DNA from: Macrostomum hystrix
Taxonomy: Eukaryota > Platyhelminthes > Macrostomidae
Reading direction: 5' to 3'
DNA: 64,000 nt
Assembly: GCA_950097015.1 (NCBI GenBank)
Contig: CATNEN010000038.1
Span: 27,069,001 to 27,133,000, forward strand
Position 1 is the first letter of the stretch. Every line of letters starts with the position of its first letter. The notes under the pieces are model-generated. The model ran no database searches and was not told the origin of the DNA. It was given only the letters and a program-made list of their open reading frames with translations. Shown here one piece after another: positions 24,701 to 36,354 of the stretch. A program made the translations under genes and the position numbers.

Positions 24701-26607
24701 CCGATATTAAATTTACCTGAAGTTCGACCTAACCGAAATTAAATTTACCTGAAGTTTGACCTAACCGAAATTAAATTTACCTGAAGTTTGACCTAACCGA
24801 AATTAAATTTACCTGAAGTTTGACCTAACCGACATTAAATTTACCTGAAGTTTGACCTAACCGATATTAAATTTACCTGAAGTTTGACCTAACCGATATT
24901 AAATTTACCTGAAGTTCGACCTAACCGATATTAAATTTACCTGAAGTATGGCCTAACCGATATTAAATTTACCTGAAGTTTGACCTAACCGATATTAAAT
25001 TTACCTGAAGTTTGACCTAACCGATATTAAATTTACCTGAAGTTTGACCTAACCGAAATTAAATTTACCTGAAGTTTGACCTAACCGATATTAAATTCAT
25101 CTGAAGTATGGCCTAACCGATATTAAATTTACCTGAAGTTTGACCTAACCGAAATTAAATTTACCTGAAGTTTGACCTAACCGAAATTAAATTTACCTGA
25201 AGTTTGACCTAACCAATATTAAATTTACCTGAAGTTTGACCTAACCGAAATTAAATTTACCTGAAGTTTGACCTAACCGAAATTAAATTTACCTGAAGTT
25301 TGACCTAACCGATATTAAATTTACCTGAAGTTTGACCTAACCGAAATTAAATTTACCTGAAGTTTGACCTAACCGATATTAAATTTACCTGAAGTTTGAC
25401 CTAACCGAAATTAAATTTACCTGAAGTTTGACTTTATCGAAATTTTATCCGCCTGATGTTTGACCTTAATTGCAGCTACATATAGTTTGACCGAAATGAT
25501 TTGTAGTACCTGAAGTTTGATCCAATCGAAACAATATATAACTGCTTTAAGAGCTTGTAAAAGTTCAACTGAAATTTAAATTCGATACTTTCGGTAAAAC
25601 GTCAGGTAAACCTTATCAAAGTTGTTTGTAGATGCAGTTAGACTGAAGTAGTCTATTCAAAAATTAAAACAAACCTTGCGTCCTTCGCACTTCTTGCAGC
25701 GATCCTTGGCGTTGATGACCTCGCCTTGGCCCTGGCAGGTGCGGCAGACAGTTTGAATCTGTTGCACCATACCCGGAGCCAGCTGGCGCAGGTGGACCTC
25801 CATGCCGGAGCCGCGACAATTCGTGCACGCCTGAACAGCGCCAGCTTTGCCGCCGCGACCTTCGCACTTGTCGCAGACGACATTCTTTTGCACGGCCAGC
25901 TTCCGGGTGGCGCCGTTGTAGAGCTCTTCGAGAGTGACGCCTAGCTGGTGAACGACATCCTTGCCGCGTCTGGGACCGCGCTGCCGGCTGCCGCCAAAGA
26001 ACATGTCGAAGATGTCCATCGGGTTGTGAAAGCTAAAGCCTTCGCCTGGCATGCCCTCCTTCAGGGCCTGAATTATAATGTTTTAGTGGATAAAATTAAT
26101 TGCAAAACTTTGGATAAGTTGTTTTAAAATAGGGAATTCTACCATAGGCAATGCATTACTTGATTTTGAAACTCCAAAAAACAGGGAATTCCTTGACTTC
26201 AAAATTCTAAAAAAACAGAATTCCTTGACGGTTAGGTTTCTCCGCAAAAATTCCTTGACCTTAAGATTCTTTAAAAAACTAAGAATTTTAAAGATTTCAC
26301 AAAATTAAAGGAGTTCCCAAAACTGAGAAATAAAAAGTACCTAAATAAAAAATCCACAGAAAGCTTAAATTTATGAAAAAAAATCCGTGGCACTGACCTG
26401 CTCGCCGCCCTCATCATAAATCTTCCTCTTCTTGGGATCAGACAACACCTCGAACGCCATGGCAATCTCCTTGAATTTGTCGCCGGCCTCTGGATTCTTA
26501 TCGGGGTGATACTTAAGTGCCAATTTTCTGTAGGCCTTTTTAAGCTCCTGCTCTGAAGCTGTGGGACTGACACCCAACAAGTCGTAGAACTTCATTTCCT
26601 TCACCAT
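21759..26607 (-). CDS. DNAJA1: DnaJ homolog subfamily A (DNAJA1-type Hsp40), 4 exons
   Basis: This is a type I J-protein that stimulates Hsp70 ATPase and delivers clients in the cytosol. Exons are 26607-26398, 26067-25675, 24324-23793 and 21871-21759; total 1248 nt, 415 aa, all junctions in frame. The J domain (1-70) has the HPD motif at 34-36. A Gly/Phe linker containing [11 protein letters not shown] follows. Four zinc-finger motifs start at C135 (CDKCEGRG), C151 (CTNCRGSG), C178 (CRTCQGQG) and C194 (CKKCEGRK). The client-binding C-terminal domain contains [18 protein letters not shown]. The last exon is small and low-complexity (Gly/Asp/Glu-rich) and ends [12 protein letters not shown] is a CaaX box, matching the farnesylated C-terminus of animal DNAJA1/2/4. 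Exon 4 begins in phase 1 after a CCCGCAG acceptor. Introns 2 and 3 carry private minisatellites. AATAAA on the minus strand at 21429-21424 is a candidate poly(A) signal. An in-frame ATG at the expected MVKE start supports the N-terminus. Confidence 0.94.
22145..22705 (-). repeat. DNAJA1: 40-bp minisatellite in DNAJA intron 3
   Basis: Units of GGACGGGAATGGTTGGGGTG plus GCTGTATGTACATTCAGAAG, alternating with a form carrying ATAGACTCTGG. Confidence 0.92.
23085..23185 (+). mobile_element. SINE family 1 fragment in DNAJA intron 3
   Basis: Reads in the opposite direction to the 31.2-kb copy: CTCAGGAGTCAGAGGAATGG and CTGTGGGTCTACTGTCACCA match it in reverse complement. Confidence 0.6.
24355..25440 (-). 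repeat. DNAJA1: 32-bp minisatellite in DNAJA intron 2 with CAGGTAAAT in every unit
   Basis: About 34 units; the sense strand repeats CTTCAGGTAAATTTAATATC then GGTTAGGTCAAA. The real exon-3 border reads CTGCAG/GTAAATCGCG, so the unit copies nine of the bases around the true 3' splice site and also makes a good 5' splice site. Confidence 0.94.
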
Positions 26608-27899
26608 TTTTGATTGCTTGCTATTTATTTAAATTGATGAAATATTAAAATTGAAACAGTACTCTTCTGCTTGGTTTATTTATCACAGAGTTCAAGTGGG
26701 TTTGTTTAAAAAGCCTGTTTGTCTTGCACCTGAAATGGAAAATGTTTTAAAATTGAAAAAACGACACATATTTTTCTTCAGATTAATTATCTAATTAGGA
26801 TTTCTTGCAAAAAACTTTACAGCCATTAGCCTATCTTTTCAGCAGTGGTACTTAAAAAATTGCTTCTTGGTTTACAAGCTAATTTGAGCTTTTAGCTGGC
26901 TGGCCACTTATCAATACAAACTTATTACTGCACTTCTAAAATAATTATAACTAACATTATTAAATAGGTTTAATGTAAAAGAAAAATTACTGCAAGGCTG
27001 TATCCACCTATTATTTCAAAGACACTAATTTAATTTGCCTAAAAAACAACTTTAATCCATCACAGAACCTATACATTCTGTATTTAACTATACCTATAGA
27101 CAAACCAGCTAACTTGTCATAAGCATAAGCATATATTGTGTAGTTTCTACTAGTTTAGAACTAGTTTTAAACTTTCCAATTTTTCTAAACTTTTCATTTT
27201 TTTTGTTTTGAAATTAGTTTTTAGTTTCATTCACAGAAAACTTTCCTACAGTTTTGGAAAGATTTTAAAAAGATACCATCACAAAGGCACTCTGGTATAC
27301 CATACTCAGGAAGGTGGCCTGTACACCGGAGTTTTCCGGCTTTATTTATTTAGTTTAATTGTTGCAATAATCATATTAATTTTCTGATTGTATATCTTCA
27401 TCTTTTAATCTACTAATTGTAAATTATAATTGCCTTGAAACATCTTTAATCAATCAATCATCTCATTTGTCTGTTAAAAAACTTTTCTAAGATTTTTATT
27501 AAAAAAAATTTGTTAAAATACTTTGTTTCAACCAAATGACCTTTTTTGAGTGGCATGCAATTTCAGTTTTCTGATGCGCACTGTGTGTGCAATCAGCCAC
27601 CACTAAAATTTCATTCTGGCATGTACCTGCCGCTGCCATCTTGTTGAGTATGGCTGGTATACAGAGTATGGTCAGCATGATCAGCACTATGGGTTTTCTA
27701 CTTCTCAGCAAGGCTTTTTGTATCCCTAAAAATTATGATTTTATAATAATTGTAAATTGACCTCAACATTTTATTTTAAAGGAAAGAATAATATAGCAAA
27801 ATAACAATTCTAGGTTGCTTGCCAATATAATGATTAGCTAACTTAATTGTTAACTTAAATTTTGGCAGTCCTGAAGATTCCCACATTAATTTATTTCAC
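26608..27899. other. 5' flank of the DNAJA gene
   Basis: A TTTTCCATTTCAG acceptor on the minus strand near 26730 suggests a 5' UTR exon. The rest is AT-rich with no gene seen; a 70-codon frame at 27499-27711 has no recognisable domain. Confidence 0.45.
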
Positions 27900-27904
27900 A
27901 TGCT

Positions 27905-28240
27905 TTTACAGAACTTTAGGGGTAGATAAGTATGGGGCAAAGGAAGATCTTGCAGATTGACTGTTGTCAGCGACAAGTCTTGCAGCTCTAGCAGACACCA
28001 TCCATGACCACATAGTCTAGACCAGCCTGCCTTTGGAATGACAGGCATGTTGGAGCAGTGCTCACAGTTCCTGCTGTTTCACAGAAGCCCATACTTGGCC
28101 AGCCACTGGATGCCTGTCCCACCAGTTAGTGCTGTCAATTCACAATGGTTGATGCTGAGTTCAGCTAGTTCAATGACAATAGTTGGTCAAACTTCTTGAG
28201 GATCCACTATTTTCCTGGGTGCTGGAGGTCGCCCTGCCAT
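27905..28240 (-). pseudogene. Merlin/ISXO2-like transposase remnant
   Basis: Minus-strand conceptual translation, broken by stops and at least one frame change, shows WLAKYGLL, then C-x2-C within NCEHCSNMPVIPKAG, then MDGVC-x-SCKTCR and QQSI in the next frame. This order matches the zinc-ribbon start of ISXO2-like transposases. It is decayed and cannot code. Confidence 0.45.
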
Positions 28241-28244
28241 GATT

Positions 28245-30605
28245 CCATGGCTGGAATGTGCATAAAAGCTTGTGAAATAAATTAACACAGTAGTCTTCTG
28301 GATTGTCAAATTTTTAATTAACAGGTTGGACAGCAAAATGTAAACAAATGATTACAAAAATTATTGTAGGAAACTGATCGAAAGGATAGGCCTAAGCATA
28401 AATTTAGCTAACAAGTTAGGTTTTTTTTAGGAAAATTGTAACAAATGAATAATGATATGCCTAGTTTAGCTAGTTGTTATACATTATTATTTATATTATT
28501 ATAAGACAATGTCAAAACACGTCTATTAAGCAGTTAAAGAACAATAAGACCACACATTTGTATTAATCTTAAACTGCTCACGCATGAGCTAAACTCAAAA
28601 ACGTTGAAACGTTTTAGAGAAGTGAAGAAATATATTTTAAATCGACTAAAATAGCTCGCTAACTTACCTTACTTAACTCTTAAAGTTGAAGGATTTTTAG
28701 ACTAGAAAACTTGCTCAAAATATAGGTATAGGTATAATGTAGGTATAATGGCTAGCTATTAGTTTTCTTACACAGTGTACAAATGTTAGGGCCTAATATG
28801 TGAGGTACGACAAAAAGAGCAAAATAAGGATTTGTAGACAAATTTCTAGAAAATTCTCTGTAAAAGCGCCAGCTTTACATTGCAAGTAAACTTTCTAAGA
28901 AAAAAGTCAAAAAGTTAAACAAAATACTGCCTACTTGTTGAATTATTGGTACAAAACGTATATTATTTATTTGTAATTTCAAACTTCCAAACAATTGAAA
29001 CGATTTTTCTGCAAAATAACACAGGCCAGATACATCGTTTTTTCGTGAAGAAAGTTTTTTTTCTATATTATCAACTTCAAGAATAAATATACATTACGTT
29101 AAAGTAATTTAAAACATTGGCCCCTTGTACATAGAATGCGCATCCCAAATGCTGAAACTTAACTACTTAAGGCAAAAAATCACACTGCCGAGATAATAAC
29201 TATGAGAACTGATAAAACCACATTCCGAAAGCTTTATATTAAGGTCTAGTCCCAACTGTTTTTACGGCCCTAATTGTTAAATACTTTTAAATGATCGGAT
29301 TTCCGATTTATCATTTGATGATTTGGCTTAACTGTTGTTAAGTTGATGCCCTAAGAGAGGATAAGATTTGAAATTAAATTTACTAGGATGGATTTTTTAG
29401 TAAGTAATAAGCCTACCATGCAAAAATGAGCCTCCTCGCAGTAGTAGACCGACTCGATTCGGCAAAGTTTTAACGGTATTAAGTGTGGGTGCCAACATTC
29501 CTATCCGGGATGCTGGACCCGTGCTTCAGCTTACGCTCTTGCAACTTTTTCATTTTATTTGTAGACGATGGTGTGCGATATAATTTATAAAAATTTTCGG
29601 CAAAGTTTTAACTTACAAATTACGCCTCTCCTAGTAACTATTGTTTTAGCTAAGGGGGCACGAAATCATTTCAGTATTGGCCAAATGTACCCTACTGCAA
29701 GTACTCGATGCTGGGTAGGAGCAGACAAAAATTATTCAGATATGGTGCGCGGCGCAACCGCGACGCAAGTTTAAATATGCATACATTTTTGTTTACATAA
29801 ATGATTCTGCGATGCATATTTCTAAATATTGAATATATTCAGGATTTAGGTAGTGGCATGCTATATTTCTGTTATTTGTTTGTAAATGAAATTTTCGCGC
29901 AAGTCATAGCCTACTATTCAAATATTCGAAATTATTTTTGCACCCCTGAGGTGCCCGAATACATGTGAAGTGCAGAATAACAATAAATACGAGGGTACAA
30001 CATACATTTTCAATCCATAGCTGCAGGACACCATTTTTGTTATATTTTTGGTTAACTTTTTAGGGATATGACGGCGTAATTATGGTATCGCACCTTTCTG
30101 TCATTTAATATCGTACGAAACATAGTTATTGTTAGGGAAGACGTTTTTAGGAAAGAAATTATGAGCAAACTGGTAGAAAGTTATAGGTCAGCACCATCAT
30201 ATATACACTTAGCTACGTTTTTAAACTTCCACCCTCACGCGGGCGCAAAAATAGGTCGTAAATTATATTTTGCTGGTCAGTTTTTTGCCATGCAATCAAT
30301 TTTAGGTCATAGGTCATAGACAGATGTTCCAGAAGTTTCAAAGACTGTGATAACCCTCCATCAAATCATTATATAATATGGTGTATCATAAATTCATGCG
30401 CATTTTCTATGCCAAAACATGTACTTTGAGTGAATCTTAATTCTCTTTTTTGGCCTCCGCTTGAGGTTCGAAACGTTTTTCTGTTGCTGAGTCTATGCTA
30501 CGGGTAGCACGATGCTAGGCAGAAATTAGATATAGGCACAGAAATTTGTCATGAATTTTTGTCAAAGCAACCCAAGTATTCCTTCATGACTATAATACCC
30601 TCATT
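28245..30605. other. Unassigned spacer downstream of the CUX-related gene
   Basis: AT-rich DNA. I looked on the minus strand for further CUT repeats or a homeodomain (WFxNxR) and saw none. A 68-codon frame at 29568-29774 shows no family features. Confidence 0.5.
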
Positions 30606-33600
30606 TCAGTCTTCAGTGGCAGTAGTATTTGCGAACCTCATTGGCTTGGACGATTTGCGTTTAGATGTCGATTTTGACGCCGACTTTGTTGTTCGCTCCT
30701 GCAGACTCGAAGCAGGCCTGAAATTGTAATTTGTTTTGTTTAACCGCATTGCATGTGGAAAACCGTTAGAAAGCGTTTAAAGTGAAGGTTTATGTGTTTA
30801 GAGTTTAAATCCCAATCAAATTTAAACAAATTGCGTTCTTGTCCAAGACTTAATTCCACTATAATTCAATTCAACCAGCACTAAATGGGTACCGACTACA
30901 GACATTAGCTGGGGTAGTGGACATTGCGAAAAGTAAAAATATTACCTTGCTTCAACGAACTGACATTGCTGATCTAGTTTCCCGGTCAGATCCAAGCATT
31001 CGATGCTTTGATTATCATCCGAATTCGATTGGCGCAATTCTGTTACGCAATCAACTCGCTGATTGTCAAACCATGATTTTGAGACATCCTTCGAGTCCTG
31101 AGCATTCGATGGGGACTCGGGTAGGCACGAACGAAGGCCATTGTTTGGAAGCTGCTGTCGCCAGGACTTAACAGGTTTAGCTAGCAACGATGGTTCTGTT
31201 GTTCATGTTAACAATAATAATAAAATTAAGTGCAGGAGGGCTTCAGGCAATGGCAATAATTTGGTGACACTAGACCCGCAGCCAGCGTGGAGGCCGTTCA
31301 CCCGTTTCGCTGACTCAACACGCACACACAGATACCGTTGGCAGGCACACGCTCACACACAGGTGTGTACCTGCACCCTGACTTTTTCATTATCAGGCAG
31401 TACCCTTTCACTGTGACTTGGAGGTTGGCCCCAAATGAATGTGGCCTCGCCGCGGAATCGAGCTCAGGGACCTTGGTGCGAGTGAAAACGCGTTAGGCCG
31501 CTCTGCCACTCACCCCCGATGTCGATGTGAAATATTTATCATTTTTTTAATAACTTATTCTTTGACAAATAAAATTTACTTCGAGAGTAAATCTCACCAT
31601 AATTCTTGTCGGAGTTAAGAGCTCCAGTCGAAAGCTTAAACTCTTCTGTGTCAAGGTCTGCTGCTGTCCTTAGCTGCTTCACTGCTTGTTGGAAAACATG
31701 CAGATTGGCTGCACTTTCTCGTCTCTTCCTTGCTATCTGTTTTGAAGAATTTTTGTTTCTTTTGTTTTTTTGTTAATGTAGAACCGTTTCACAATACTTA
31801 TACGACAACGAAAAGACAATCAAATTCGGCCCTCGAAGTTCGTGATAATATCTCACCGTTGAATACCTAGCTAGACAGTCTCGCCTGTCGCTCTCCTGTA
31901 GGTGCTGCTGTCTAGGCAGCGATGCTGGCGTTGCTACCGCCGCTGCCATCATGGCTTCTCGAGCTTCTTGTAGAATGCGACAGATTCTTGCCTCGCTGCT
32001 AGAGGCCTCGTCATCGTCTAACGGCACGGTTTTAGCGACAGCTTCCGCTGCTACAGCGGGGACGACGATTGCTTGTGAAGATGACGACTGAGTTTGACGT
32101 TTTGTCGAATCTGCCCCTGTGGTCTGGTTGGCACGACTACTTCGGCCTGTACAGATAGTGCATGCAGAAATGGAACAGGAAATCATTGTCGGAGGACAAA
32201 AAAAGACCTTTTTAAAGGCTGAACGGCAAAAACCCATTGTAGCTACCGTTGGCAGGTACCAGCTTTCTAGCTGGAATCAGTTCTCCCAGCGCCTTAGCAT
32301 TGCCTCCGTTGGATGCCCAGGTCAACATTCTTCTGTAGCTGTCGCGACCCTTCGCTGTCAGCTTGCTCCAAGGCTTTGGCTTGCTCAGCATCTCCGACAC
32401 CGTGCCCTGCGACAAGCCGAGGACGTTTCTGCGTGACGGAATCATCAGGGAGGGATAGCAGGTGAGCTGAAGGATCAGGGAGGGATGGCAGGTGAGCTGA
32501 AGGATCAGGGAGGGATGGCAGGTGAGCTGAAGGATCAGGGAGGGATGGCAGGTGAGCTGAAGGATCAGGGAGGGATGGCAGGTGAGCTGAAGGATCAGGG
32601 AGGGATGGCAGGTGAGCTGAAGGATCAGGGAGGGATGGCAGGTGAGCTGAAGGATCAGGGAGGGATGGCAGGTGAGCTGAAGGATCATGGAGGGATGGCA
32701 GGTGAGCTGAAGGATCATGGAGGGATGGCAGGTGAGCTGAAGGATCAGGGAGGGATGGCAGGTGAGCTATTGGACGAAATTCAATCAAAAGTCTCACCGG
32801 GCGAACAGCCTCTGTCCGATTCCGTGTCGCAAAAGAATTTCTCTAACATTCCTAGAAATTTGCTCAGTGTCAGGCATCATAGTATCAAATTTCAGTCTGA
32901 CCGATTTCTCGCTACATTTAAGCTCGCTCGGCTTCTGCTGACATCCGATGTCAAGAGGCTGTTGAATGTCAGGCTGGCATGTATTGAATTCCGCTGAGGA
33001 ACTGGTAGAATGACTGAAAAAGAATTGGGTAATTTCGTAGCTGAAATTTTGAGCAGAGAAAAGTTGTTTCGAATTCATGCAACAGCAAAGTAAAGTCGAA
33101 CCATTTTGAAAACTCCTGCTGCTTTGATAGCACCGCGACCGATTCCTTTCCTGTAGCAATGCCCTTCGATTGCTCTATTGTCAAATCTATGGCACTTTCT
33201 TCCCAGTGCTGTTGGCTTGTTGGCAGGTGGCTTGTTGGCTGTAGGCTGGAGATGAAGATGGGATTGGGAAATGAAGATGGGATTCGGATATCAAGATGGG
33301 ATAGGGAGATGAAGATGGGATTGGGAGATGAAGATGGGATTGGGAGATGAAGATGGGATTGGGAGATGAAGATGGGATTCGGAAATGAAGATGGGATTTG
33401 GAAATGAAGATGGGATTTGGAGATGAAGATGGGATAGGATGATGAAGATGGGATTGGGAGATGAAGATGGGATTTGGAGATGAAGATGGGATAGGGTGAT
33501 GAAGATGGAATTGGGAGATGAAGATGGGATAGGGAGATGAAGATGGGATAGAGAGATAAAGATGGGATTGGGGGATGAAGATGGGGTTGGAAGATGAAGA

Positions 33601-34217
33601 TGGGATTTGGAGATGAAGATGGGATAGGGTGATGAAGAAAAGATTGGGAGATGAAGATGGGATAGGGAGATGAAGATGGGATAGGGAGATGAAGATGGGA
33701 TAGGGAGATGAAGATGGGATAGGGAGATGAAGATGGGATTGGGAGATGAAGATGGGATTGGGAGATTAAATGGGAGATGAAAACTGGAGCGCTCCCACTG
33801 AACAACAATCTATTATTCTCACCTTGAACATCGGCATCTGTCGGACAGGTGATGTTGCGCGAGTTGAATTTTCAGAAGTCGAATAGTTTCATCCCTCTGT
33901 GAAATCTGAGTGCGCAGTCGATGCAGCTGTTTGATTCGAGATTGAGAATAGGTTCAAGACTGCGGATGGCTGTGTAATTTCAGTTTGGCTCTATCTGTTA
34001 CAAATCGGTTTATAATCTCACCTTCAATTGGACAGTCTCTTTCAATGCCACAACCGCTTCCGTCAGCTGATCGATCTAAAGTTTTGTCAGTTTTGTAACG
34101 CCTGTAGCGAATTATTTTGAAGGATGCAAATTGCACTATTGACTAAGTAGGCCTTACACCTGTTTTGTCAGCTAAATTTGCAACGGCGTGGGGCTTTGCA
34201 TCCGAAGAATGATCCAT
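30606..34217 (-). CDS. CUX/Cut-related protein, single CUT repeat, no homeodomain seen, 9 exons
   Basis: Exons 34217-34158, 34075-34022, 33926-33823, 33040-32798, 32428-32247, 32146-31857, 31736-31598, 31195-30946 and 30717-30606 give 1434 nt (477 aa) with every phase consistent. The N-terminus carries coiled-coil-like heptads ([37 protein letters not shown]), as in the CUX/CASP N-terminal half. A CUT repeat spans about 130-200 and is split by an intron between [11 protein letters not shown] and [34 protein letters not shown] follows. Residues about 268-280 ([13 protein letters not shown]) match a short conserved motif after CUT repeat 1 of CUX proteins. CUX proteins normally carry two more CUT repeats and a homeodomain. 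None is visible before the next same-strand gene at 26607, and the last exon ends in a basic Ser/Lys tract and TGA. It should bind DNA in the nucleus. The 5' start (MDHSSDAK) follows an in-frame stop. Exons 8 and 9 have the weakest support. Confidence 0.8.
31235..31517 (-). mobile_element. SINE family 1, near full-length copy in a CUX-related intron
   Basis: Read on the minus strand it begins GTGAGTGGCAGAGCGGCC (A-box-like) and has CTGAGCTCGATTCCG (B-box-like), a tRNA-derived head, followed by a body shared with copies at 18.6, 23.1, 36.4 and 45.2 kb. Confidence 0.75.
32452..32768 (-). repeat. 30-bp minisatellite in CUX-related intron 4 made of 3' splice-site-like units
   Basis: About 10 units. 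On the sense strand each reads CATCCCTCCCTGATCCTTCAG then CTCACCTGC. The true acceptor follows as CTATCCCTCCCTGATGATTC then CGTCACGCAG. So the repeat duplicates the pyrimidine tract of the real 3' splice site. Confidence 0.94.
33240..33790 (-). repeat. 19-bp minisatellite in CUX-related intron 3
   Basis: Units of ATGAAGATGGGATTGGGAG on the plus strand; the sense strand is pyrimidine-rich (CTCCCAATCCCATCTTCAT). Confidence 0.92.
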
Positions 34218-34384
34218 CGAATCCTTTTGATCCTTTTACAAGTCTATCAGACTGAGCTGTCAAAATTAAAGTGAGAAACTTTTAAAGCAAAGAACTAAAA
34301 AAATAGATAATTTTTGTTAAGGACCAACCTAGACACCTCGGTAGTTGTCAAAAATACAGGATGTCCTTGGTGGAGTGTGGAGAT

Positions 34385-34704
34385 AATAATAATATTAATA
34401 ATAATAATTGATCACACCTGCCCTAATCGGATCAGATGTGCAGCCGACAGCACAGCCGCAGCTATTGCGCGGCGCATCTGAAGGCTGCGTACGGCTGTTC
34501 AGTCCATGGACTGGGGGGACGCCACACCCACCTTCAATTATCCCAGCTAATGCTGGTACCCATTTAACAGCTGGGTGAACTGAAGCAATGCAGAGTTAAG
34601 TGTCTTGCTAAAGGACACAAATTGTTCCAGTGGAGACGGGAATCGAACCCCCGACCTTCAAGTCGTGAGTCCGACGCCCTAACCACTAGGCTACAACCTC
34701 TACA
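34385..34704 (-). mobile_element. SINE family 2, full-length copy
   Basis: Read on the minus strand it begins with a tRNA-like head: GTAGCCTAGTGGTTAGGGC (A box) and GGGGGTTCGATTCCCG (B box). A body follows with TTAACTCTGCATTGCTTCAG and CACCCAGCTGTTAAATGGGT, and a tail of TTA repeats. The head, read as protein, gives the frame CSLVVRASDSRLEGRGFDSR, a known SINE translation artefact pattern. Confidence 0.85.
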
Positions 34705-34905
34705 CCCCATATCAAAGATAAGAAACTGATATGGGGTGTCCATGAACTCAAAGATAAGAAACTGATATGGGGTGTCTATAAACTCGAAGACAAGAAACTG
34801 ATTTGGGGTGTCCATGAACTCGAAGATAAGAAACTGATATGGGGTGTCCATGAACTCGAAGACAAGAAACTGATATGGGGTGTCCATGAACTCAAATATA
34901 AGGAG
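34705..34905. repeat. 36-bp minisatellite next to the SINE head
   Basis: About 5 units of AAGATAAGAAACTGATATGG then GGTGTCCATGAACTCA. It abuts the 5' end of the SINE at 34704. Confidence 0.88.
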
Positions 34906-35684
34906 TTGAGGGTGTCCACCAGAATAAAATATGGAGTTGAGGCTGTCCACCTTCTCAGAAAAGTAACAAAGGGTGTCCCTCGCTTTACAAGACAAGCGCA
35001 GGTGGGTGTCCACCTATTCAAGGATCGGTGGTTGAACGATTCAACGAACTTACAGTACTGAATCTTACCAAATCTCGAGAAGAATTGACTAAATTGTTGC
35101 AGCCTGATTTCCCATAGACTAAGCGGGCAAAAGTATTTCCCGACTGTGATGCGTTGCGCCTGACTTGAAGACCTCCCGTCCAGTGGACGGATATATAATT
35201 GGCAGAGAGGAGAAAATGGCACAAGAGGAAAGAAAGGATCAGTATAAAGTGTAGAGGGGTTAGGAGAAGAAAATTTTTAAAGCCAAAAAGCCACACAACG
35301 CGATTATCTGCTATCGATTTCTTTCCGGCGTTTCCTCCTGTTCAGAAATTTGCTTCTTGTCCTAGAATGTCCGCCAACCCGAAGCTGCTACCGCAGCATG
35401 CCCTGATTGCTTCGACCTTTGCTAGATAATTTCCCCATCCATATTTTAGTGTTCCACATTCAACTTGGCCAGTCTAAGACATGCTGAAACTCGTCTGATC
35501 ATGTTTGCACGGCACACCTTTACTGTTGCCAAACTGATCATTTTTCCCTTTCCGCTCAGATTTTCCCAAGTTTCATTGCATTGCAAGTAAATTGTCCATT
35601 GGTTCATTTTTATTCCTAATCTGAGCGTCTCTTTATGCGAAATCAATTTTTCAGTTTTTTACTGGAATGAACGGCCCATTTCAC
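34906..35684. other. Unassigned spacer
   Basis: Several small minus frames (for example 35446-35646) show no family I recognise. Exons of an unseen gene cannot be excluded. Confidence 0.4.
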
Positions 35685-36345
35685 TGTCCTACTCTCAGTG
35701 TCCTACTCATACTGTCCTACTCTCAGTGTCCTACTCTCAGTGTCCTACTCTCAGTGTCCTACTCACACTGTCCTACTCACACTGTCCTACTCACACTGTC
35801 CTACTCACACTGTCCTACTCTCAGTGTCCTACTCTCAGTGTCCTACTCACACTGTCCTACTCTCAGTGTCCTACTCTCAGTGTCCTACTCACACTGTCCT
35901 ACTCTCAGTGTCCTACTCACACTGTCCTATACTCTCAGTATCCTACTCACACTGTCCTACTTTCAGTGTCCTACTCACACTGTCCTACTCACACTGTCCT
36001 ACTCTCAGTGTCCTACTCACACTGTCCTACTTTCAGTGTCCTACTCACACTGTCCTACTCACACTGTCCTACTCTCAGTGTCCTACTCTCAGTGTCCTAC
36101 TCACACTGTCCTACTCTCAGTGTCCTACTCACACTGTCCTACTCTCAGTGTCCTACTCTCAGTGTCCTACTCACACTGTCCTACTATCACTGTCCTACTC
36201 TCAGTGTCCTACTCACACTGTCCTACTATCACTGTCCTACTCTCAGTGTCCTACTCACACTGTCCTACTCTCAGTGTCCTACTCTCAGTGTCCTACTCAC
36301 ACTGTCCTACTCTCAGTGTCCTACTCTCACTGTCCTCTCTCCTCG
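35685..36345. repeat. 14-bp minisatellite
   Basis: About 47 units of TCCTACTCACACTG / TCCTACTCTCAGTG. It abuts the SINE copy that follows. Confidence 0.95.
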
Positions 36346-36354
36346 TGCCTTGGA

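Noticed and set aside
34564..34704. Minus frame with CSLVVRASDSRLEGRGFDSR as a protein gene, or the same stretch as a true tRNA gene
   Set aside because: It is the tRNA-like head of a SINE. The cloverleaf is not completed and the body and tail of the SINE follow.
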